Positions 24,834 through 31,798 of a DNA stretch of 64,000 nucleotides are shown piece after piece (position 1 is the stretch's first letter; each line of letters begins with the position of its first letter). The notes under the pieces were generated by a model that was not told the origin of the DNA, made no database searches, and saw only the letters and a program-made list of their open reading frames with translations. The position numbers and the translations under genes are program-made. Location: the NCBI GenBank assembly GCA_965225955.1, contig CBDDBX010000006.1, positions 104,176-168,175 on the forward strand, written 5' to 3'. This DNA comes from CBDDBX01 sp965225955 (GTDB taxonomy: Bacteria > Acidobacteriota > Aminicenantia > UBA2199).

Positions 24834-24856
24834 GCAGGTGTGTCTGGCACACCTGC
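24834..24856 (-). terminator. Hairpin terminator after tail tube paralogue 2
   Basis: Perfect 9-bp stem GCAGGTGTG / CACACCTGC, loop of 5, located 16 bases past the stop at 24872. On the minus strand the following bases TTATTTCG are only modestly T-rich. It likely separates paralogue 2 as a single-gene unit. Confidence 0.65.
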
Positions 24857-24871
24857 ATAAAAAATTAAATA

Positions 24872-25873
24872 CTATCCAAGATATCCAGCCATATCTGCGC
24901 TTTTGTTCTTAAGAGCAATATAAGGTGCTCTGTGATTCATTCCAACTACATCAGCTGTAGCCAGAAGAGCTTTAAACTTAATAGTTGTTGGGATTGGTGA
25001 ATCCTGTGCAAAATCAGGAGCTTCAGCAATCATAAGTTTTGGGAAATTAAAAGAGATGTTGTTATCTGCATCCATTGCAAAGTTGATTTTCATCTTCTTC
25101 AGTTCACCTGAATTGAAAGCGTTGAAATAAGCAGCAGTTGCTGTTTCCTTTTTAGGGAAGTTAAGAGTAACTTCTACAACAGGAGCTGTTTTTTCGATAG
25201 GCAGATCAATTGTTTCACTACCTGTAGTCATTGGAAGTGCTTCAAAATTTCTTGTTACAGCAATACTCACACCTGAAGGTTTAAGTACATCACCAGCACC
25301 AAAAGCATTAGCATCACAATCTCTTACTGATACAGAAGCGTTTGATAGTTTAAAGATTGGCAGATCTGAACCTGGGCATGTTACACTAAGTGGAGCTGAC
25401 CAGCCTGTAACAGATACTTTGTCTCCCATGTAACCAAGATCCATATTCAGACCATCTGCATAGTTAAATGTACCTGAATTGATTCTTGCAGTATTTACAG
25501 CTTTAACTTCATCACCTTCATCCCATGCAATAGTGTGGAATACTGAAGGAGCAGTTGGGGCAAGTACAAACTCATGTGTCTTCTCATCTGTAATGAAGTT
25601 GTATGCACCCATAAGTGAAGCAATCATGCCTTCAGATCCCTGTGGATAGAGTCTGTATGACATTGAACCACTCTGTGCTTCATACTCAAGCTGGTGTGAA
25701 GCTGTTGCCATGCTTCTACCAAATTCGTCTTCATTTGTAATAACTTTTCTACCACCTTTTGGTGGAGTGTGACTCTTTACGTGTACACCTTCAGCTCCTG
25801 TAGGCTGAACAGCTGTTCCCCATGTAGTAGCTTTTTTAATAGCTACACTGTTTTCTCTCTGAATTAAACTCAT
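24872..25873 (-). CDS. Tail tube protein, paralogue 2
   Basis: 333 residues, about four fifths identical to paralogue 1 over the first 165 residues and the last 100. It differs in a central loop (CPGSDLPIFKL... and DCDANAFG), which adds Cys residues, and at the C-terminus (NKSADMAGYLG). It has the same leader hairpin (25894-25921) and AACAGGAGG ribosome-binding site as paralogue 1, but its own promoter (E) and terminator, so the two can be made in different amounts. Two tube subunits may form mixed tubes or alternative tails; which one is major is unknown. Confidence 0.78.
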   Translation of the reverse strand: MSLIQRENSVAIKKATTWGTAVQPTGAEGVHVKSHTPPKGGRKVITNEDEFGRSMATASHQLEYEAQSGSMSYRLYPQGSEGMIASLMGAYNFITDEKTHEFVLAPTAPSVFHTIAWDEGDEVKAVNTARINSGTFNYADGLNMDLGYMGDKVSVTGWSAPLSVTCPGSDLPIFKLSNASVSVRDCDANAFGAGDVLKPSGVSIAVTRNFEALPMTTGSETIDLPIEKTAPVVEVTLNFPKKETATAAYFNAFNSGELKKMKINFAMDADNNISFNFPKLMIAEAPDFAQDSPIPTTIKFKALLATADVVGMNHRAPYIALKNKSADMAGYLG

Positions 25874-26002
25874 TATTTATTCCTCCTGTTTTAAGCCGGT
25901 AATTACATATTTACCCCGGCTATAATTCAATTCCATTTTTATCTACCCCTTTATAAAGCAGTCTCAGATCCACTTTCCGTTCTGCTGTTCAGGTTCAGTA
26001 GA

Positions 26003-26070
26003 AGGATAACCCGGATATAAAAATAATGCTTCCGGCATTTTCCGGCGTTTTCATCTGTTTGCCAAACTAA
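26003..26070 (-). promoter_or_regulatory. Iteron promoter E (drives tail tube paralogue 2)
   Basis: On the minus strand: TTAGTTTGGCAAACAGA, TGAAAACGCC, GGAAAATGCC, GGAAGC (first G at 26033), TATCCT at 26008-26003, exactly 25 bases on. About 130 bases of leader follow before the ATG, carrying the hairpin shared with the other tail tube gene. Confidence 0.75.
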
Positions 26071-26104
26071 GTGATTATTTCTGTGCTGAATTGTTTGTTT
26101 TTAT

Positions 26105-26224
26105 GATCTGATTATCTTTTCTATAATCAGGGCTGCTATTATTACCCTGATTAATGACATATGATATGCCGTTTATCTGACGCCGATTATCAGATTGGGC
26201 TATGGGTGGCGATTACTGCCACCC
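26105..26224 (-). terminator. Group of hairpins after the regulator genes
   Basis: Three inverted repeats between the HTH gene stop (26244) and promoter E: GATCTGATTATC (26105-26116) with GATTATCAGAT (26185-26195); ATCAGGG with CCCTGAT inside; and GGGTGGC / GCCACCC (26204-26224), which is nearest the stop. None has a T-run. Together they probably end the promoter-F transcript. Otherwise this gap (25874-26243) holds only promoter E and leader. Confidence 0.5.
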
Positions 26225-26243
26225 TGCGTTCTTTAAAATGATC

Positions 26244-26474
26244 TCAATGTTCCGTTTCCCCTAAATGTGGGATATTTTCACTCCTGATCCCCCAGGTAAT
26301 GTTGTCCCGAATCATATATTTTACTCCGTTTACAAGAAATAGCGGTACTTCAAAACTATTTCTCCATTCAACAAAGACTTCAAGAGGCACCTCAAGGCGC
26401 CTCGCAATCTCTTCAAAAGGGTACCACTTCTCCGGGAAACGACTAATCAACTCGTTAACGTCTCTTCTTGACAT
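26244..26474 (-). CDS. Small helix-turn-helix protein (paralogue of upstream gene)
   Basis: 76 residues from the ATG at 26474, which has AAGGAGG eight bases upstream; the longer frame to 26585 has no ribosome-binding site. FPEKWYPFEEIARRLEVPLEVFVEW is an HTH-type segment aligned with FPNKWYSIRELAKEFSVSKDTIYYW in the neighbour, followed by a shared FEVPLFLVNG tail. Small DNA-binding proteins of this size include excisionase-like regulators and pyocin activator PrtN. It is a candidate to bind the iteron promoters, but this is only a hypothesis. Confidence 0.62.
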   Translation of the reverse strand: MSRRDVNELISRFPEKWYPFEEIARRLEVPLEVFVEWRNSFEVPLFLVNGVKYMIRDNITWGIRSENIPHLGETEH

Positions 26475-26571
26475 ATCCATTGCCTCCTTACGACTTTGTT
26501 TACCTAAGTAAATATTAGCAATAAATATGCCAGCCCCTCTGCTTTTTTCTGTTCTTAAACAGAACAGGTGA

Positions 26572-26898
26572 TCAGCAATCACCATCTTTTCTCTTCTTTT
26601 CTTTGAGAAGCTTTTCGCACATCCTGTTATACCTGTAGATATCTTCCAGAATATATCGAAAGCCTACAAGCCTGTCTTCACACTGGTTCTCTTCATCAGC
26701 TCTTAAAAGAAAGAAGATAAGATTCTCCTGCATAATAAACGGTGAATTATTTACCTTGAAGGTTGGTATTTCAAATTTCTCAATCCAGTAATAGATCGTG
26801 TCCTTTGATACTGAGAATTCCTTAGCCAGTTCACGGATTGAATACCACTTGTTGGGAAATTTTTTCTTCAATAGTTCAATTATTTCCAGTTTTTGCAC
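26572..26898 (-). CDS. Small helix-turn-helix regulator-like protein
   Basis: 108 residues, start ATG at 26898. Residues about 14-45 hold an HTH segment (SIRELAKEFSVSKDTIYYWIEKFEIP), followed by a helical, charged C-terminus ending KEKKRKDGDC. It lies 13 bases downstream of the peptidase gene, in the promoter-F unit, and the next gene is a shorter paralogue. It may regulate the tail island. An ordinary excisionase-like role is less likely, since no integrase is present. Confidence 0.65.
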   Translation of the reverse strand: MQKLEIIELLKKKFPNKWYSIRELAKEFSVSKDTIYYWIEKFEIPTFKVNNSPFIMQENLIFFLLRADEENQCEDRLVGFRYILEDIYRYNRMCEKLLKEKKRKDGDC

Positions 26899-26911
26899 CT
26901 CTTACCTCCTG

Positions 26912-27337
26912 TTATTCTTTAATGATAAACTGTTGATCCCTATTACCTGTTGGCAATGAGATGTGAATAAAATTGCGATTCCTGTACCAGATCATTTGAT
27001 GCCACTCAAGATCTGAACCCATAATAGCGTCACAAATCTCTTCAGAGATTTTTTTTCCAATAGTAAAATCTGCAGCTTCTCCCCTTTTGTGCTGACTGTT
27101 CATACTTCCGCCAACAGCAGAGTTCAGTTCTTCAAATCTGAAACCTGAAAGAATATAGAGCGGCTCCTGCAGGATATCTCTGACAGGTTGAAGAAGCCCA
27201 TTGGCAACTCGTTTAAGGTTTTTCAGAGTTTCCTGTTCCAAAGCCTTTGCTCTGTTCTCTTCCACCAGGTGTGGAAAATCTTTTGAGTTTGTGAGCTCAA
27301 AAAATGAAAAGTTTTTACTTAACTGTAAATTATTCAT
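26912..27337 (-). CDS. Peptidase M15-type endolysin (D-Ala carboxypeptidase/L-Ala-D-Glu type)
   Basis: 141 residues. SGFRFEELNSAVGGS, NSQHKRGEAADF and the C-terminal NFIHISL hold the expected zinc ligands (His in SQH, Asp in AADF, His in FIHIS) of the Peptidase M15_3 family, which cleaves peptidoglycan peptide stems. No signal peptide, so export would need a holin. First gene after promoter F, with AAGGA before the ATG. It probably releases particles from the producer cell, together with the second lysis module at 10.2-12.5 kb. Confidence 0.85.
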   Translation of the reverse strand: MNNLQLSKNFSFFELTNSKDFPHLVEENRAKALEQETLKNLKRVANGLLQPVRDILQEPLYILSGFRFEELNSAVGGSMNSQHKRGEAADFTIGKKISEEICDAIMGSDLEWHQMIWYRNRNFIHISLPTGNRDQQFIIKE

Positions 27338-27357
27338 ACTAACATCCTTACCAGAAC

Positions 27358-27420
27358 ATTATAACAGTTTATTACATTTTTTTTACAGCTGTTTTCCCCC
27401 GTTTTCCCCTGTTTTCCAAA
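27358..27420 (-). promoter_or_regulatory. Iteron promoter F (cleanest copy; drives endolysin and HTH genes)
   Basis: On the minus strand: GGAAAACAGG (27417-27408), GGAAAACGGG (27407-27398), GGAAAACAGC (27397-27388), all in 10-bp register, then TGTAA (first base 27387) and a consensus TATAAT at 27363-27358, 24 bases on. This is the best form of the repeat and -10 pair. Confidence 0.82.
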
Positions 27421-27523
27421 CATATTTTTACCTCCACCAAAATTCTATACCCGTATTATAGTACAGAGGGTACGACAAATAATGTCCTACCCTTACTGGA
27501 AAAAAATTTTTTTGAGGTTTTCT

Positions 27524-28885
27524 TTAATCAACCCACAAGGTCTTTATGTTTACAAATTCTCTTATCCCGTAGTCAGAAAGCTCCCTTCCATAACCTGATA
27601 ACTTAACACCTCCAAAAGGCAGGCGTGGATCAGATTTAGTTATAGAGTTCACAAAAACAGCTCCGCTCTCAATCTGTCGTGCTATATTAGCTGCTCTTTT
27701 TCTGTCTCTGCTCCAGACAGAGGCTCCAAGTCCATATGGAGAAGAGTTTGAAAGTTTTACAACCTCTTCTTCAGAACAGAAACTATAAACTGCCATAACC
27801 GGTCCGAAAGTCTCCTCTTTAAATAGTGGTGACTCCGGGGAATTGCACTTTACTATGACCGGAGAAAAGAATACCCCTTTATAATCCCCTTTTTTCCCTT
27901 CAAAAATTAATTCATCCCCTGAATCCAGCCCTCTTTTCAACTGATCTGTTAACTCATCACAAATATCCTGTCTTGCAAGAGGCGCAAGACCTGTTTCCTT
28001 ATCAAGAGGGTCTCCAGGACAGAAAGTTTCCATTTTTCCTGTGACTCCTCTCAGAAACTCTTCTTCAAGACTCTCATGTACTATAAATCTCTTTGCAGCA
28101 ATACAGCTCTGACCACAATTCAGCATTCTCCCTGCCACAGCGGCTTCTACTGCTTTATTCAGATCGGCATCTTCACAAACGATAAATGGATCAGATCCTC
28201 CAAGCTCAAGAACAGATTTTTTCAGATATTTACCTGCTGCTGAAGCAACTGCTTTCCCTGCACCTTCGCTACCAGTAAGAGTTACACCTCTCACCTTATC
28301 TGATGCAATTACAGTTTCCATACTGCTCCCCTTTGCCAGAAGAGTTATAAAGCAGTCAGCCGGAAACCCTGCCTCTGCAAATATTTTCTCAATAGCCAGA
28401 GCACAGCCGGAAACATTGGATGCATGTTTCAGCAGCCCTGTATTTCCTGCCATCAGAGCTGGTGCAGCAAACCTGAACACCTGCCAGAAAGGGAAGTTCC
28501 AAGGCATAACAGCCAGTACTGGTCCTAAAGAATCAAAAACCACATAACTACCTTCCGCAGCATCGGATTCTCTTTTGTCATTCTTTAATATATTTTCACT
28601 ATTATCAGCATAGTATTCACACACCCATGCACACTTATCAATTTCACCAAGGGATTCCCCAATCAACTTTCCCATTTCAAGAGTTATAAGAGTTGCATAC
28701 TCCTCTCTGTTCTGTCTTAGAATTTCTGCACACTTTCTCAGAAGGTCTGCTCTGTGACGGAATGAAGTTTTTTTCCACTCCTGCCAGCACTCAAAGGATC
28801 TGTCTACTTTATCTATAAGTGCTTCCTGACTCTCTTCTTTATACTCATCTATTAACTGATTATTAAATGGATTTATACTTTTCAT
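27524..28885 (-). CDS. NAD(P)-dependent aldehyde dehydrogenase (succinate-semialdehyde type)
   Basis: 453 residues. Seen: PWNFPFWQVFRFAAPALMAGN, LTGSEGAGKAVA (cofactor loop), catalytic Glu in LELGGSDPFIV, catalytic Cys in NCGQSCIAAKR, ETFGPVMAVY and PFGGVKLSGYGRE near the end. Typical of the succinate-semialdehyde dehydrogenase subgroup (short, missing the N-terminal extension), though the substrate cannot be fixed from sequence. It flanks the tail island on the right and is a separate host gene. Its neighbour upstream is the DUF4301 gene. Confidence 0.88.
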   Translation of the reverse strand: MKSINPFNNQLIDEYKEESQEALIDKVDRSFECWQEWKKTSFRHRADLLRKCAEILRQNREEYATLITLEMGKLIGESLGEIDKCAWVCEYYADNSENILKNDKRESDAAEGSYVVFDSLGPVLAVMPWNFPFWQVFRFAAPALMAGNTGLLKHASNVSGCALAIEKIFAEAGFPADCFITLLAKGSSMETVIASDKVRGVTLTGSEGAGKAVASAAGKYLKKSVLELGGSDPFIVCEDADLNKAVEAAVAGRMLNCGQSCIAAKRFIVHESLEEEFLRGVTGKMETFCPGDPLDKETGLAPLARQDICDELTDQLKRGLDSGDELIFEGKKGDYKGVFFSPVIVKCNSPESPLFKEETFGPVMAVYSFCSEEEVVKLSNSSPYGLGASVWSRDRKRAANIARQIESGAVFVNSITKSDPRLPFGGVKLSGYGRELSDYGIREFVNIKTLWVD

Positions 28886-28920
28886 ATTACAATTTTATGC
28901 CATAGAGGTCTGCTCCGCAA

Positions 28921-30477
28921 CTAATCATTCTGGTGTTGAGGTCTTAGCAGATCATTAACGGTTTTAACCGGATTAAAAGTTTCGACAGGCACTTCAACCA
29001 TTACGGTTATCCAGCCAGCCATAGCACCATTCCACAATCCCGGGTGTTCAAGAGCTTTCAATCCTTTACCACCTACAGATTTTTCAGTTATAAAAGATTT
29101 TGAGTAATCGATATACTCTTTAAGATCAAACTTCTCTCCTCTGTAATTGAGAGTTGAACATACTATGTCAACGGGATTGAAGTGAGTAGCTCTTTTTATA
29201 ATATCCATCTGAGAAGAGTCTGAACTGTTCACCTGAGCCGTTTCCACAATCTGAAGAGACAAACCTCCGTTATCTTCTTCCACCCAGAAAGGTCCTCCTC
29301 CCGGCTCACCGGTATTTTTTACAACACCACATACCCTTACAGGTTTATTAAAAAGACGTATCATTGCCTCCATAAGCTCATCATCACTGTGAATTCCGGG
29401 ATCGGGCTCTTTATTGAACAGTTCCCTGCATAGAAGAATGCCTTTCTCCACAATACCTGTATGATTTTGTTCAATTCCTTCCAGTACCTCATCAATACGA
29501 TCTTTTATACTAAGCAGAATACCTCCAAGAAGTTTTTTGTATCTGATACTGATATCCAAATGATTTTCCGGCACCACATTATCTATATTCTTTATAAATA
29601 CGATATCTGCAGCTATTGAATTGAGATTCTCAATTAATGCACCATGACCGCCGGGTCTGAAAAGTAGTTTTCCGTCACCTTTTCTGAAAGGCTGACCATC
29701 TTCACCCAGAGCCATTGTATCTGAAGATTTCAGTTGATAGCTTATATCTGTTTTCACCTCAACTCCATTCTCTCTGTATCTATCTGTAAGCTTATCTATT
29801 AACTCTGATACAAGATCCGAGTACTCTTCAGATACAGTAAGATGAATATTGAGATTATTTCCCGACATGGCATAACCTATTCCCTCTACAAAATGCTCTT
29901 CAAGGGGAGTACGGGAGTCTTCTCCATATTTGTGGAACTGCAGAACCGCCTTTGGTAAGCCTGCATAATTGAGTCCTTCTGATTCTAAAAAGGTTTTAAG
30001 AATCTTATGATACTCACCATTATCCAGCATAGCCTTCAGATTGTTTCCATTTTTCTCAAGTGCTTCTTCCAGTTCCTGTCTGAAGGCAAACTTATCATCC
30101 TTCAGTCCCTGAAAGAAATCTATTCCCATTCTGCAGTTGTTATCACTGGAGCCTTTTATTATCAGGTCCTCTTCTGTCAGATTCTCAAACTCATTAAGAA
30201 GAGTAAGAAGGAACCGGAACATTCTTGTAGCTCCTCCTGAGGCAGGAACAAACTTAACAATTTTCCTGCTATCCTTGAGGTTCTCATATTTTTCTATGTA
30301 ATTTACAGCTTCTGTTTCAGTTGGGGCAACAATTCCATCTCCTGTAACAGCTGCCCGTTTCAGCTTTATAAAAGGTACTCCATCTTTAAGCAGTTTATAC
30401 TGTCTTGTACACTCGTCAACACTACTTCCTCTTTCAACTATCTGTAAACAATCTTTTTCTTCGAACACATTCAGCAT
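28921..30477 (-). CDS. DUF4301 family protein
   Basis: 518 residues from the ATG at 30477, chosen because AGGAG lies nine bases upstream; an extra frame to 30522 has no such site. Recognisable DUF4301 pattern: FVPASGGATRMFRFLLTLLNEF, and KLLFRPGGHGALIENLNS with VFIKNIDNV, which look like a nucleotide-sugar or nucleotidyltransferase-like fold (GG and D motifs). Function is unknown in the family. It runs just upstream of the aldehyde dehydrogenase (36-base gap) and is divergent from the STAS operon. Confidence 0.82.
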   Translation of the reverse strand: MLNVFEEKDCLQIVERGSSVDECTRQYKLLKDGVPFIKLKRAAVTGDGIVAPTETEAVNYIEKYENLKDSRKIVKFVPASGGATRMFRFLLTLLNEFENLTEEDLIIKGSSDNNCRMGIDFFQGLKDDKFAFRQELEEALEKNGNNLKAMLDNGEYHKILKTFLESEGLNYAGLPKAVLQFHKYGEDSRTPLEEHFVEGIGYAMSGNNLNIHLTVSEEYSDLVSELIDKLTDRYRENGVEVKTDISYQLKSSDTMALGEDGQPFRKGDGKLLFRPGGHGALIENLNSIAADIVFIKNIDNVVPENHLDISIRYKKLLGGILLSIKDRIDEVLEGIEQNHTGIVEKGILLCRELFNKEPDPGIHSDDELMEAMIRLFNKPVRVCGVVKNTGEPGGGPFWVEEDNGGLSLQIVETAQVNSSDSSQMDIIKRATHFNPVDIVCSTLNYRGEKFDLKEYIDYSKSFITEKSVGGKGLKALEHPGLWNGAMAGWITVMVEVPVETFNPVKTVNDLLRPQHQND

Positions 30478-30654
30478 TAATATTTTCTCCTGTACTATTT
30501 TCAAATTACCAGAACACCACAATTAAATCAACGAAGCATGAAGCGGTAGTAAGATTTTAACAAAGAGACTTCTTTACTTTATATATATAAGAGAGTTTCC
30601 TGTGAAAAAACTGTTTTTCAAACTATATTTAATAGAGTAAGTGTCGGGTGAAGA

Positions 30655-30987
30655 ATGGAAATTAAAAAAACAAGAAGTAGAAATACTCTTATACTAAAGC
30701 CTTTATCTCACAGACTCGGATTCTCTCCCCAGATTAAAGAAACCCTTTTTACCTGTTCAGAGGAGCATATATGTAACATCATTATTAACTGCTCTGAAGT
30801 GGAATTTTTTGATACAGGGTTTCTGGGAATTGTGGTGGGAGCCAGAAAAAAGGGCTGTACAATAGGATTTTGCAGAGTTAACAAAGCTCTTCTGTCCATA
30901 TTCACTCTAACTGGTACTGATAAGATCTTTCACTTTTTTGAAACCCAGAAAGAGGCCATTGATTTCTTCAGCAGAGAAGGTTTATGA
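30655..30987 (+). CDS. STAS-domain protein (anti-sigma antagonist type), first copy
   Basis: 110 residues covering one STAS domain. The phospho-acceptor loop reads VEFFDTGFLGIV, with Thr in place of the usual Ser (D-S-x-G). Ends EAIDFFSREGL, a typical last helix. It overlaps the kinase gene by ATGA, so the two are coupled. Predicted to bind the RsbW-type kinase and release a partner when unphosphorylated. The Thr may be a weaker phosphate acceptor. Confidence 0.8.
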   Translation: MEIKKTRSRNTLILKPLSHRLGFSPQIKETLFTCSEEHICNIIINCSEVEFFDTGFLGIVVGARKKGCTIGFCRVNKALLSIFTLTGTDKIFHFFETQKEAIDFFSREGL

Positions 30988-31439
30988 GTAGTTCTGTTCC
31001 TATTAGAAAAATTTTTTTTGAAATTGAGAGCGATCTCGAAGCAGTATCTCTGATAGGTCTGAGTATAAACAGAATATGCATACACCTGTCATTCGATACT
31101 ACAGATGCATACAGGATAGAACTTGCTGCTGTTGAGGCACTTACAAACTGTATCAGGCATGCATATAAAAATGAGCCGGATAAAAAAATATCTGTTTCTC
31201 TTGAAATCTTTGATGAGTACATTCTTATAAAAATAAGAGATCAGGGAGAAAAGTTTGATCACAAATACCTGAAAAAAGGTCTGGATATTGACCCGAATGA
31301 TCCGGAATCACTACCTGTAGGGGGAATGGGGATACACCTGATACTATCTATTATGGATAGCGTTGAGGTTTTATGGATAGATGAATCCAATATCTGGGTT
31401 CTAAAAAAATTTTTCATAAAAGAAGGAGATGATAAGTGA
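30984..31439 (+). CDS. RsbW/SpoIIAB-type serine kinase (HATPase)
   Basis: 151 residues with the GHKL ATPase blocks: N-box AAVEALTNCIRHAY, G1-type IRDQGEKFD, and G2 loop VGGMGIHL. In partner switching such kinases phosphorylate STAS proteins and bind a sigma factor or other effector. No sigma factor is encoded here. Sits between two STAS genes, overlapping both by four bases (ATGA and GTGA). Confidence 0.85.
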   Translation: MSSSVPIRKIFFEIESDLEAVSLIGLSINRICIHLSFDTTDAYRIELAAVEALTNCIRHAYKNEPDKKISVSLEIFDEYILIKIRDQGEKFDHKYLKKGLDIDPNDPESLPVGGMGIHLILSIMDSVEVLWIDESNIWVLKKFFIKEGDDK

Positions 31440-31798
31440 GTTTTCAAAGTAATGATAATTACGGGCATGATCTGAAGGTATTTAAAACTCCAGCCAGACT
31501 TGAAGGAAAAGTTTCTCTGGACTTCAGAAAAGAACTAAAAGATATTGTAGATAAGGGTTTTTTTAAAATTGTCATAGACCTGGGTGAAACTGACTTCATT
31601 GATTCCAATGGAATCAGCTCTCTGGTTTCAAAAATATCTGCTACAAGATCTGAACAGGGAGATATAAGACTGGCTAATCCATCGGATTTTGTTGTAAGTA
31701 TTCTGCGAACAACAAACCTGGATAAAATTTTTAAATGCTATCCGAGTGCTGAAGAGGCAGTAGACAGTTATAGTGAGCAGCATGAACCCACTGAATGA
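31436..31798 (+). CDS. STAS-domain protein (anti-sigma antagonist type), second copy
   Basis: 120 residues, GTG start overlapping the kinase stop. The loop DFIDSNGISSLVSKI carries the usual Ser. RLANPSDFVVSILRTTNLDKIF matches the canonical RsbV/SpoIIAA C-terminal half. Having a Thr-type and a Ser-type STAS next to one kinase suggests two inputs to one switch. The end overlaps the phosphorylase gene start. Confidence 0.86.
   Translation: MSFQSNDNYGHDLKVFKTPARLEGKVSLDFRKELKDIVDKGFFKIVIDLGETDFIDSNGISSLVSKISATRSEQGDIRLANPSDFVVSILRTTNLDKIFKCYPSAEEAVDSYSEQHEPTE

Noticed and set aside
7779..27337. Complete prophage
   Set aside because: Missing terminase, portal, capsid, integrase, and replication genes, with no att-like direct repeats at the edges.
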